The position numbers were made by a program, and so were the translations under genes. A stretch of DNA of 64,000 nucleotides, taken from the NCBI GenBank assembly GCA_903885565.1, contig CAISJI010000142.1:29755-93754 (forward strand), given 5' to 3'. How positions within the stretch are numbered: position 1 is the stretch's first letter; every line of letters begins with the position of its first letter. The stretch comes from an uncultured Planctomycetaceae bacterium. Its GTDB lineage: Bacteria; Planctomycetota; Planctomycetia; Pirellulales; UBA1268. The notes below the pieces were generated by a model. That model saw nothing but the letters and a program-made list of their open reading frames with translations, was not told the origin of the DNA and did not search any database. Shown here piece by piece: positions 1 through 7,693 of this stretch.

Positions 1-192
1 GTCGGCACGCTGGCGATTGGGCCGGCGGGGGCCGCCAATGCAGCACTGCTGGCAGTGGCGATTCTGGCCCTCCAGGACGCCAGTCTGCGGACACGGCTCC
101 AAAAATTCCGCGCGGACCAGACGCAGGCCGTGCTGGCCGACGAGTTGGAATCCCCCCCTGCCCCGATGCCAGTTCGAGCTTCCGAAAAATGA
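1..192 (+). CDS. purE: PurE C-terminus (N5-CAIR mutase), partial
   Basis: The frame is open from base 1 and encodes the last 63 residues of a protein starting [18 protein letters not shown] and stopping at TGA 190-192. The glycine/alanine-rich segment followed by AILAL and a charged helix ([11 protein letters not shown]) matches the C-terminus of class I PurE. That enzyme converts N5-carboxyaminoimidazole ribonucleotide to 4-carboxyaminoimidazole ribonucleotide in purine synthesis. The N-terminus lies outside the window. The stop overlaps the purK ATG by four bases (ATGA), so the two genes are translationally coupled. Identity rests on this short tail plus the purK neighbour. Confidence 0.85.
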   Translation, partial: VGTLAIGPAGAANAALLAVAILALQDASLRTRLQKFRADQTQAVLADELESPPAPMPVRASEK

Positions 193-1418
193 GCGCCGAT
201 CGGCCCCGCTTGATGCCCCACCCACTCGTGCCGCCGGGCGATCCTGTCGCGCCCCAGACTCTGTCGGGGGGAGAGCGTGTGTTGCTGCCCGGGGCCAGGC
301 TGGGCGTGCTGGGAGGGGGCCAGCTCGGGGCGATGTTCGCCGTGGCGGCCCGGCGGATGGGATATGCCGTGGAGTGCGTCACCGACGAGGCTGATTGTCC
401 GGCGGCCCGCCACTGTGACCGGCTCCATGTCGGCGCCCTCGACGATCCGGAGCGACTCGCGCAGATCGGCGCCACGCTCGATGCAGTGACGTTTGAATTC
501 GAGAACGTGCCGGTCGACGCGGCGCGGGTGCTGGAGCGGGTGGTGCCGGTGCGGCCCGCCCCAGACGTGCTCTTCATCACGCAGCAGCGGGCCCGGGAGA
601 AGGAATTTCTGGTGCGGCATCGGTTTCCCTGTGTGCCTCACCGGGTGGTGCGTTCGCGGGAGGAACTGCACGCAGCCGTGGCGGCGCTGGGGATCCCGGC
701 GGTGCTCAAGACGGCGGCCTCCGGCTACGACGGCAAGGGGCAGGTGCGGATCGTCACGGCCGAGGCGGTCGATGCCGCCTGGGAGCGTCTCGGTCCTGAG
801 GAGCTGGTGCTGGAGGCCTGGGTCGACGCTGCCGTGGAGATCTCGGTGGTGGCCGCCCGGGGCCTCGACGGTTCGTCAGCCGTCTACGAGCCCTCCCTCA
901 ACCTCCACCGCAACCATATCCTCGATCTCTCCTCCGCGCCGGCGGGGCTCCCGCGGCCGCTGCTGACTGCGGCGCAGAGAATGGCTGCGGCCATCCTTGA
1001 GCGGTTGGGGGTGGTGGGAGTGACCTGCGTCGAATTTTTCGTGACCTCCGCGGGCGAACTGCTCGTCAACGAGATCGCTCCTCGGCCGCACAACTCGGGC
1101 CATCTCACACTTCAGGCCTGTGCCACATCGCAGTTTGAGCAGCAGGTGCGGGCCGTGTGCGGGCTGCCGCTGGGTTCCCCGCGGCTGGTGACGCCGGCCG
1201 CCATGTCCAATCTGCTGGGCGATTGCTGGGCCCACGGCGAACCTGACTGGGCTTTGGCGCTCGCCGTGCCCGGGGTGGGGCTCCATCTCTATGGGAAGGC
1301 CGAGCCGCGGCCGGGACGCAAGATGGGGCATCTCACCGCCGTCGCCACGACGGTGGAAGAGGCACTGGCGAACGTGCGTCTGGCCCGCTCTCTCGCGGCG
1401 CGACAGCCGTTGGGCTGA
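189..1418 (+). CDS. purK: N5-carboxyaminoimidazole ribonucleotide synthase PurK
   Basis: A 409-residue ATP-grasp enzyme that carboxylates AIR to N5-CAIR using ATP and bicarbonate in cytosolic purine biosynthesis. The N-terminal Rossmann-like motif [20 protein letters not shown], the FEFENVP segment, the ATP-grasp stretch [12 protein letters not shown] and the C-terminal [12 protein letters not shown] signature are all present. Length is slightly above the usual 350-380 residues because of about 30 extra N-terminal residues before the glycine motif. The ATG at 189 overlaps the purE stop, which fixes the start by coupling; an internal start nearer the glycine motif is possible. The gene ends 16 bases before the convergent carotenoid operon. 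Confidence 0.95.
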   Translation: MSADRPRLMPHPLVPPGDPVAPQTLSGGERVLLPGARLGVLGGGQLGAMFAVAARRMGYAVECVTDEADCPAARHCDRLHVGALDDPERLAQIGATLDAVTFEFENVPVDAARVLERVVPVRPAPDVLFITQQRAREKEFLVRHRFPCVPHRVVRSREELHAAVAALGIPAVLKTAASGYDGKGQVRIVTAEAVDAAWERLGPEELVLEAWVDAAVEISVVAARGLDGSSAVYEPSLNLHRNHILDLSSAPAGLPRPLLTAAQRMAAAILERLGVVGVTCVEFFVTSAGELLVNEIAPRPHNSGHLTLQACATSQFEQQVRAVCGLPLGSPRLVTPAAMSNLLGDCWAHGEPDWALALAVPGVGLHLYGKAEPRPGRKMGHLTAVATTVEEALANVRLARSLAARQPLG

Positions 1419-1434
1419 GAGGCGGGGCCACCGC

Positions 1435-2628
1435 TTACTGCGGCTGGAGGGGCCGCCCCCGCCAGCTCGTTTTCAGGCCTAGGAAACGGCGCACAAACGC
1501 CACCCACTGGATGCCCAAAAAGATCAGGATCGCCAGCGGATGCGCCAGGGCACTGGTGAATGCGCCGAGTCCCCCACCGAAGCGGGCCGCCTCCAGCAGC
1601 CGCGGCAGCCAAACGCAGATCGCGGCGGCGGCCAAGAATGCCATTCCCCACACCGTCCAGCCCTGCCAGCCGGTGGCCAGCCCCTGGCAGAGGAGCAGCA
1701 GCGGCAGCACCTGCCCGCCGGCCAACAGGAGCGTGAAGGGGAGGATCGTGCCGGGAGAGGCGATCCCCTCGGTAGCGTTCTTGGCCAGTCCCGTCAGCAC
1801 ATCGCTGCTGCGGGAATACATCCGACAACTCGCCAGATCGGAGGCATCGAAGATATCGGTTCGTAGTCCGGCCCGCCGGTAGGCCCGGGGCAGTTTGAGG
1901 CCGTCATGCAGCGATGCCCGAATGGCGGCATGCCCCCCTGCCCTCTTGTAGGACTCCCGGTCGGTGATGAAGAGCTGACCGCAGCCCGCCGCCAGTCCGG
2001 GAGACCCGTCGCGACGGCTGAGCCCCAGGGGCAGGAAGCCGAGCAGAATGAACTGGATCAGCGGCAGCAGCAGCCAGTCGAGCACAGCCCCGGTCAATTG
2101 CCGGGGGAATCCGCTCACCAAGCCCGCCCCTTGCTGGTGCAAAAATGCGACGCTGCGGGCAATCGCCTCAGGACCCAGCAGCACATCAGCGTCGAGGAAT
2201 ACCAGCGTGTCGTAGCGGGCCTCCTCTGCCAGTTGCGCGCAGGCATGCTGTTTGCCACACCAGCCGGCAGCCAGCGGCTTCCCCGCCACCAGACGCACCC
2301 GCGGATCAGCCTTTGATACCTCCGCCACGAGCGACGCGGTGGCGTCGCGGCTGTCGTCGTCGAGCACCACCAGTTCCAAGGCCACGCCCCGGCTCGCCAG
2401 CACAGCGGTGGCCATGCGCACGATCGTGGCCGCCTCGTTGCGGGCCGGCACAAGCACCGACACCGCTCCGGCGGCTTGTGCGCCTGCTTCATTGCGATCT
2501 TCCTCCCCTCCCCCGGTGAATTCTGGCGCGCGGGCAAAGAGCTTCAGGTTGGCCAGCGTGAGCAAGGCGGGCAGCGCTGCCAGCAGAAATGCGGCCACTG
2601 CCAGCGCACCGAGCAGGAAAGAGCTCAT
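1435..2628 (-). CDS. Family 2 glycosyltransferase, CrtQ-like (carotenoid glycosylation)
   Basis: A 397-residue membrane glycosyltransferase. It has an N-terminal hydrophobic anchor (residues about 5-28), then a GT-A domain with SVLVPARNEA, LDDDSRDAT and FLDADV (DxD-type metal/nucleotide-sugar site), and three or four C-terminal transmembrane segments. This layout matches the 4,4'-diaponeurosporenoate glycosyltransferase CrtQ of staphyloxanthin-type pathways. It is the last gene of a four-gene minus-strand operon with two carotenoid desaturase-family genes and an acyltransferase; its ATG overlaps the upstream acyltransferase stop by ATGA. By inference it attaches a sugar to a C30 carotenoid carboxylate. 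The exact substrate cannot be read from sequence, and a hopanoid-type GT2 is the alternative. Confidence 0.75.
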   Translation of the reverse strand: MSSFLLGALAVAAFLLAALPALLTLANLKLFARAPEFTGGGEEDRNEAGAQAAGAVSVLVPARNEAATIVRMATAVLASRGVALELVVLDDDSRDATASLVAEVSKADPRVRLVAGKPLAAGWCGKQHACAQLAEEARYDTLVFLDADVLLGPEAIARSVAFLHQQGAGLVSGFPRQLTGAVLDWLLLPLIQFILLGFLPLGLSRRDGSPGLAAGCGQLFITDRESYKRAGGHAAIRASLHDGLKLPRAYRRAGLRTDIFDASDLASCRMYSRSSDVLTGLAKNATEGIASPGTILPFTLLLAGGQVLPLLLLCQGLATGWQGWTVWGMAFLAAAAICVWLPRLLEAARFGGGLGAFTSALAHPLAILIFLGIQWVAFVRRFLGLKTSWRGRPLQPQ

Positions 2629-3434
2629 GTCTCGGCCCCCTCTTCCGCTCCGCCATGCGAGGCATCGAATCGTTCGCCGCGCCTCCAGGCCCCTGCCCGA
2701 CGGGCCAGATCATAGATGCCGCCCACACCCACTTTTCCGGTGAGCAACGTGTGGAATTTGGCCCGATTGCGCTCTGCAGCCGCGGCGGCGAGCCGGTCCT
2801 GAGTCGCCTCCAGGCGAGCGGCCAGCAGGGTGGTCCAGGCAGCGGCATCCCGGGCAGGGGCGGCAGCACCGTCGATCGCCTCGCCAAAGGCCACCAGCGC
2901 CTCCGGCAACCGCTCGTTCCAAAAGGGATATTCGACCGCCAGCGGCACGATCAGCCCCTGCGTCATGCCCGCCATGGCATGCCCCACGCCCGGACGAATC
3001 TCCAAGGGGCGTTGGCGGGGATCGGCAAAGGCTCCCTGCGCTGTGATCCAGAAAATCACATCGCTCCTGCGGCTGGCAGCGCGGGCAGTGCGCAGAAACG
3101 TGGCCGCGCCCCGGCGCGTGCCAGCCTCGATCCCCACAAACCCGATCCGTTCGAGGAATCGGTATTTGCCCAGAGCCCCCGCATCGATCGGCCCGTAGCT
3201 CATCCGGTTGGGATAGAGTTCCTGGGCCACGGTGAGAAACACCAGCGGATCCCACCAGCCGGGATGGTTGGTGTAGATGATCACCGGGCGGTCGGCCAAC
3301 GTGGGCTGGGTGGGGATCGGGCCCTCGCCGCGCAACACGCGCAAGGCGTGGAAATGCCGCCGCAGATACCAGCGCACATACACCATGAACCAGTGGTGCA
3401 GCGACCGCGAAAACGGCGGCAGTTGCTCAGTCAT
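2625..3434 (-). CDS. PlsC-family acyltransferase of the carotenoid operon
   Basis: A 269-residue lysophospholipid-acyltransferase-fold protein. The catalytic NHX4D motif is visible as NHPGWWD (residues about 57-63), in the context IIYTNHPGWWDPL. A hydrophobic start and a C-terminal helical region complete the family layout. The position between a desaturase (7 bases upstream) and a CrtQ-like glycosyltransferase (4-base overlap downstream) suggests it esterifies the glycosylated carotenoid, the step CrtO performs in staphyloxanthin. This protein is PlsC-like rather than CrtO-like. A general glycerophospholipid acyltransferase is the alternative. Confidence 0.75.
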   Translation of the reverse strand: MTEQLPPFSRSLHHWFMVYVRWYLRRHFHALRVLRGEGPIPTQPTLADRPVIIYTNHPGWWDPLVFLTVAQELYPNRMSYGPIDAGALGKYRFLERIGFVGIEAGTRRGAATFLRTARAASRRSDVIFWITAQGAFADPRQRPLEIRPGVGHAMAGMTQGLIVPLAVEYPFWNERLPEALVAFGEAIDGAAAPARDAAAWTTLLAARLEATQDRLAAAAAERNRAKFHTLLTGKVGVGGIYDLARRAGAWRRGERFDASHGGAEEGAET

Positions 3435-3441
3435 ACGGCGT

Positions 3442-5007
3442 TCAAACAGCGCATTTCGCCCGGGCTCCGGCCGGCGCCGTCGGCTCGACGACCTTGTCCT
3501 GATCGACGCAGTCGGCCGCGATCCATCCCGACATCATCACCATCGGCATTCCCGGCCCCGGATGGGCCGAACCACCGGCGAGATAGAGCCCCTCGATGTC
3601 TGGGGAGCGGTTGGAGGGCTTGAAGGCACCGAGGAACCGCCCGTGGCTGGCCAGGCCGTAGATCGCGCCGTTGAGGACGTGGTAGCGATCGTTGATGTCC
3701 TGCGGCGTGAGGGCTCTTTCAAACACGATGTGCTCCTCAAGATCCTTCATGCCAGCCGTCTGCTTCAATTTCTCGATGATTCGCCGGCGGTAGGGGGCGA
3801 ACATCTTCGACCAGTCGTGATGGGGACGGAGGTAGGGAGTGTGGACCAGCACATAGAGCGCCTCGCCCCCCGGTGGCGCCACCCCCGGCTCAGTGACCGC
3901 CGGTGCGCAGACATAGCAGGTGGGATCGTCGGCCGGTTCGCCGCGGCCATAGATCGAGGCAAATTCCTCGTGCGGATCGGCCGAGAAGACAAAGTTGTGG
4001 TGGATGAGTTGCTCGTAGCGCTTGTTGAGCCCGAGATAGAGCACAACACCTGAGCAGGCCGGCTCATACTTGCGGCGCTTGAGAAACTTTTCCCTGGCCG
4101 GTGGCCCGACGAGTTCCTTGTGGGTACGAACGCTGTCGGAATTACTCACCACGACTCCGGCGGGGATGATTTCGCCGCTGGCCGTTTCGACGCCGCGCAC
4201 TTTTCCACCCTCCACGACGATCCGCACGATCGGGGTGCGGGTGCGGATTTCCACGCCCAGATCGATGGCGAGGTTGGCCAGAGCCCGCGGCACGGCTGCC
4301 GTTCCGCCCCGCGGATACCAGACACCCTCGTTCGCTTGCATATGGGCGATGCCACACAGAACAGCCGGCGAGGCCTCCGGCGAGCTGCCGACATACTGGG
4401 TGAAATGGTCGAGCATCTGGGCGGTCCGATGGTCGCTCACAAACGACCGCACGGTGCCTGCCACAGTGTGGCCAGGACGCATGCCGATCACTTCCTTGAC
4501 CATGCCCAGCGACAGCGAGCGGCGGGGATTGAACATATCCTTCATGCCGCCCACGGCCCGCCAGAAGAAGAAATCATCCGAGAGCCGGTGGAGGCGTTCG
4601 GCCAGAGCCATAAACCGGGCATAGCCCTCGCCGGAGCCGGTGCCGGGGGCATAGGCATTGAGCGTTTCGCGCATCTGGGCCACATCGGATACCAGATCGA
4701 GCGTGGAGCCATCGGTGAAGAAGCTGCGCCACTGCGGATCGAGCGGCACCAGATCGACCGAGTCGGCCAGATCCCGGCCCGCTTCGGCGAAGATCCGTTT
4801 GAGCACCGCCGGAATCGTGAGGATTGTCGGGCCCATGTCAAAGCGGAAGCCCTGCTCCGCCAGGACGGCTGCCTTGCCCCCCACCCAGGCGTTGGTGTCG
4901 CAGAGTGTGACGGCATAGCCGCGCGCTGCCAGCGTGCAGGCTGCGGCGAGGCCACCCAATCCGCCACCCACGACCACCACCCTGTTCTGCTCACAAACCA
5001 CGTTCAT
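3442..5007 (-). CDS. CrtN/CrtP-type carotenoid desaturase/oxidase
   Basis: A 521-residue FAD-dependent member of the phytoene desaturase family. The dinucleotide-binding motif VVVVGGGLGGLAAACTLAARG sits at residues 10-31, followed by GGKAAVLAEQGFRFDMGPT, the classic CrtI/CrtN N-terminal signature. The C-terminal LYLAGGSAHPGPGMPM matches the family's second FAD-contact region. GAGGAA lies five bases before the ATG. It is the second gene of the operon, 62 bases after the other desaturase paralogue. By analogy with C30 pathways one paralogue desaturates the backbone and the other desaturates or oxidises the end groups; which is which cannot be decided here. Confidence 0.85.
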   Translation of the reverse strand: MNVVCEQNRVVVVGGGLGGLAAACTLAARGYAVTLCDTNAWVGGKAAVLAEQGFRFDMGPTILTIPAVLKRIFAEAGRDLADSVDLVPLDPQWRSFFTDGSTLDLVSDVAQMRETLNAYAPGTGSGEGYARFMALAERLHRLSDDFFFWRAVGGMKDMFNPRRSLSLGMVKEVIGMRPGHTVAGTVRSFVSDHRTAQMLDHFTQYVGSSPEASPAVLCGIAHMQANEGVWYPRGGTAAVPRALANLAIDLGVEIRTRTPIVRIVVEGGKVRGVETASGEIIPAGVVVSNSDSVRTHKELVGPPAREKFLKRRKYEPACSGVVLYLGLNKRYEQLIHHNFVFSADPHEEFASIYGRGEPADDPTCYVCAPAVTEPGVAPPGGEALYVLVHTPYLRPHHDWSKMFAPYRRRIIEKLKQTAGMKDLEEHIVFERALTPQDINDRYHVLNGAIYGLASHGRFLGAFKPSNRSPDIEGLYLAGGSAHPGPGMPMVMMSGWIAADCVDQDKVVEPTAPAGARAKCAV

Positions 5008-5069
5008 CTACGTTCCTCGGCTGCATAGTGGGGGGCTTGGGCGCGTGACGCTTCAGCCGATCAAAAAAA

Positions 5070-6620
5070 CTACAACGCGGCCGCCGGTTCTCCATCCCGC
5101 ACAGGATACTCCCGCAGGGGCTTCTGCGCCGGGGCTGCGACCCCCAGATCCTCCAGCAGCAGCCGAGAGGTGATGCGGGCTGAGGAATAGATCACCGGCA
5201 GGCCACTGCCCGGATGCGTTCCTCCCCCCACGAGATACGTGCTCTCCAGATCCTCAAACCGGTTGTGCGGCCGCTTGTGCAGCATCTGGCCCAGATCGTG
5301 GGAGAGATTGAACGTCGCGCCGCGGTAGATTTCGTAGTCGTTTTGCCAGTCGTCGGGCGTGATCATCCTCTCATAGCGGATGCGCTCGCGAACGCCGCTG
5401 ATGCCGACGCGCTCGAGTTGGTCGAGCGCCACCTCGCGGTAGCGGGGAGCCTCGCGGCTCCAGTCGACATTGGGATGGCGATGCGTGACCGGGATGAGGA
5501 GATAGAGCGTGCTCTGGCCGGCCGGCGCCAACGAGGGATCGGTGACGCAGGCGTTTTGCACATACATCGAGGGGTCGGTGCCGAGCACGTGGCGGGTTTC
5601 GATGTCGATCAGGTTCTCCCGGTAGTTCTCGGAGAGGTAGATGTTGTGGTGGGGGATGGAGTCGTAGGCCCCGTCAATCCCCAGATAGAGCATGAAGGTG
5701 GAGCAGGAAAACCGCTTGGAGGCGATCGTTCGGTCGCTCCAGCGCCGCCTGAGCCGATCGGGCACCAGCCGGGTCATGCTGCGGGCGAAATCGGCGTTGA
5801 CGACGGTGGCGTCGGCCGCGTAGCGGCCCTGCGCGGTGCGGACAGCCGTCACCTTTTTGCCGGCAAATTCCAGCGATTCGACCGGCTGGTCATAGAGAAT
5901 CTCAACGCCCATCTCCTGGGCCAGACGGGCCATCACCGTCGAAACCGCGCCGCAGCCGCCGATCGGATGGTAGACGCCGTGTTCGTATTCGAGGAACGAA
6001 AGAATCGAGAACAGGCTCGGGCAGCGGAACGGAGACATCCCCAAATATTTCGACTGAAACGTGAAGGCCAGCCGAATGCGTTCGTCGGAGAAAAACGACC
6101 CCAATTCCGCATCGAGGCTCTTCCAGGGCTTCAGCAGCGGCATCAGCTTGAGCAGATCGGGGTTGGCCAGATCCCGCCAGCTCTCAAACGGCTGCTCGAG
6201 GAAGGGGGCGAAGCGATTGAACTTCTTGCGGGTGGCCTCCATAAAACGTGTGAACGAGCCCCTGTCCCGCGGGGAAACCCGTGAAACCTCCGCCTCCATC
6301 CGCCCGACGTCGGGGGTGGCCAAGAGTTCGTCCCCTGCGCCGAAGACGAGCCGGTACTGGGGATCGAGCCGCACCATCTCGACTTCCCGCCGCAGGTCGT
6401 AGCCGCAGGCGGTGAAGATCTCGTCGAGCACCCGCGGGTAAAGAAAAAACGTCGGCCCCAGATCGAACCGAAATCCCTCAGGGGTGGTGATCGTGCTGGT
6501 ACGCCCCCCGGGGAACGCCAGCCGCTCCAGCACCCGCACGCGGATTCCAGCGGCCGCCAGAAGCATAGCGCAGGCCAAACCACCAGGACCTGCACCGACG
6601 ATATTGACCGTGTGGGACAT
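5070..6620 (-). CDS. CrtN/CrtI-type carotenoid desaturase
   Basis: First gene of the carotenoid operon, about 516 residues from the ATG at 6620. The reading frame stays open 42 bases further upstream, but the FAD motif VNIVGAGPGGLACAMLLAAAG begins only four residues after this ATG, which is normal for the family. FPGGRTSTITTPEGFRFDLG and the C-terminal YLVGGGTHPGSGLPV are conserved family signatures. A strong sigma-70-like promoter lies at 6697-6724. The paralogue downstream (3442-5007) shares the same architecture, so the pair likely performs successive desaturation/oxidation of a C30 or C40 polyene. No phytoene/squalene synthase gene is in the window. Confidence 0.85.
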   Translation of the reverse strand: MSHTVNIVGAGPGGLACAMLLAAAGIRVRVLERLAFPGGRTSTITTPEGFRFDLGPTFFLYPRVLDEIFTACGYDLRREVEMVRLDPQYRLVFGAGDELLATPDVGRMEAEVSRVSPRDRGSFTRFMEATRKKFNRFAPFLEQPFESWRDLANPDLLKLMPLLKPWKSLDAELGSFFSDERIRLAFTFQSKYLGMSPFRCPSLFSILSFLEYEHGVYHPIGGCGAVSTVMARLAQEMGVEILYDQPVESLEFAGKKVTAVRTAQGRYAADATVVNADFARSMTRLVPDRLRRRWSDRTIASKRFSCSTFMLYLGIDGAYDSIPHHNIYLSENYRENLIDIETRHVLGTDPSMYVQNACVTDPSLAPAGQSTLYLLIPVTHRHPNVDWSREAPRYREVALDQLERVGISGVRERIRYERMITPDDWQNDYEIYRGATFNLSHDLGQMLHKRPHNRFEDLESTYLVGGGTHPGSGLPVIYSSARITSRLLLEDLGVAAPAQKPLREYPVRDGEPAAAL

Positions 6621-6696
6621 TCGCACTCTTGCGTCGACTGAGCAGTCAGTGCAGCGGGACATTGCGCCACCGGCTCGTCACTACCACAACGCCCGT

Positions 6697-6724
6697 ACTA
6701 TAGAAGGAGCTACAGACCGGTCAA
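6697..6724 (-). promoter_or_regulatory. Sigma-70-type promoter of the carotenoid operon
   Basis: On the minus strand a -35 box TTGACC (6719-6724) is followed after 16 bases by a -10 box TATAGT (6697-6702), five of six matches to consensus. Transcription would start near 6690, giving a leader of about 70 bases before the ATG at 6620. It is correctly placed for the only operon it could serve. Confidence 0.6.
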
Positions 6725-6849
6725 GAAACCCCACCCTTTTCCTTGGGCAATCACCAGTGGAAAGAGGGCTTTTTGCGGGCCGATATGCCGATTCGACCCG
6801 TCGGAACGCAGGCCGACTCAGGAGGCGGGCCGAAGGCGGACGACGCGGC

Positions 6850-7449
6850 TCACCGCATCGGCCGCAGGCCGCCGAACAGACCCCGACGCAGCGGTACCAG
6901 CACCGTGGCGGGGGCCAACGGCACCGGTGCCGGGGCGTAGTAGGTGGTGGTCTGTGCGTAGCTCGCCGGAGCATAGACCTCGCTCATGACGGCCACGGGA
7001 GCCGACTCGCCGCCGTAGTAGGCGGTCGTGGCCTGCCCATAGCTCTGAGCGTAGGTGGGGGCGTAGGTGGGGGCGTAGTAAGCGGTCACCGGCCGGGCGA
7101 CCTGCATCATCGCCGGAGCGGCGTAGCTGGTGACAGCCACTGAGCTGGAAGGCACCATCGCCGCCACCGGCGTGGAAACCACGGCTGTTGGCACACCGGC
7201 GTAGACGGGGGGGGAAAACGCCGTCACTGCGGCGTAGTTTCCCGAGGGTGTGTAGTTGGCGGTGTAAGGGCCGGCGGCTGGGGCAAACATCGGCACAACC
7301 GGCCTGTAGACCACCGTCTGTGCGTCGGCAGTGCCGAGGCAGGCCACGGCAGCGCCCAGAGCCACCGCCGGTGCCAAGGCCCGCCGCCAGAGGCAGACTC
7401 GCGGCGTCAGACACAGGGTGGCAGAGCGATTGGAGAACGAGGCGGTCAT
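6850..7449 (-). CDS. Secreted Ala/Tyr/Pro-rich low-complexity protein
   Basis: A 199-residue predicted secreted protein. The ATG at 7449 is chosen because it is followed by a basic start (about residues 1-22), a hydrophobic core (LAPAVALGAAVACLG) and a cleavage-like ADAQT. The frame is open far upstream, but that part is antisense to the MFS gene and shows no protein-like pattern. The mature part is rich in Ala, Tyr, Pro, Val and Thr, with short YAPTYAPTYAQSYG-type repeats and further YYAP motifs. It ends in a Gly/Leu/Arg-rich tail LRRGLFGGLRPMR. No catalytic domain is recognised. A surface, matrix or crosslinked envelope protein is plausible but only inferred. Confidence 0.6.
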   Translation of the reverse strand: MTASFSNRSATLCLTPRVCLWRRALAPAVALGAAVACLGTADAQTVVYRPVVPMFAPAAGPYTANYTPSGNYAAVTAFSPPVYAGVPTAVVSTPVAAMVPSSSVAVTSYAAPAMMQVARPVTAYYAPTYAPTYAQSYGQATTAYYGGESAPVAVMSEVYAPASYAQTTTYYAPAPVPLAPATVLVPLRRGLFGGLRPMR

Positions 7450-7678
7450 GGCGGGGGATCCTGTCTGCGATGGGCGGTGCGAACGTGTCGATTCAGTGAA
7501 GAATACGTCCCCACCCTCCGGGTGTGCAAACGTGGAACCCCCTTCCTGCCAGATTCCTGATCGCCCGAGTCTGCCTGTATGGCCTGCGCCGGATATGCTG
7601 TTGCCCGTCTGGCAGCGGCCAGCCGCTGGGATGGCAGAAAAGCCGTTCCACGCGTCGCAATCACAGCACCGCAGACGC

Positions 7679-7686
7679 GGGGGAGA
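7679..7686 (+). promoter_or_regulatory. Ribosome-binding site deciding a TTG start
   Basis: GGGGGAGA ends seven bases before TTG 7694. The in-frame ATGs at 7595, 7631 and 7703 lack a purine-rich site at usable spacing, so this site favours the TTG start for the MFS/acyltransferase gene. Confidence 0.45.
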
Positions 7687-7693
7687 CGACACC

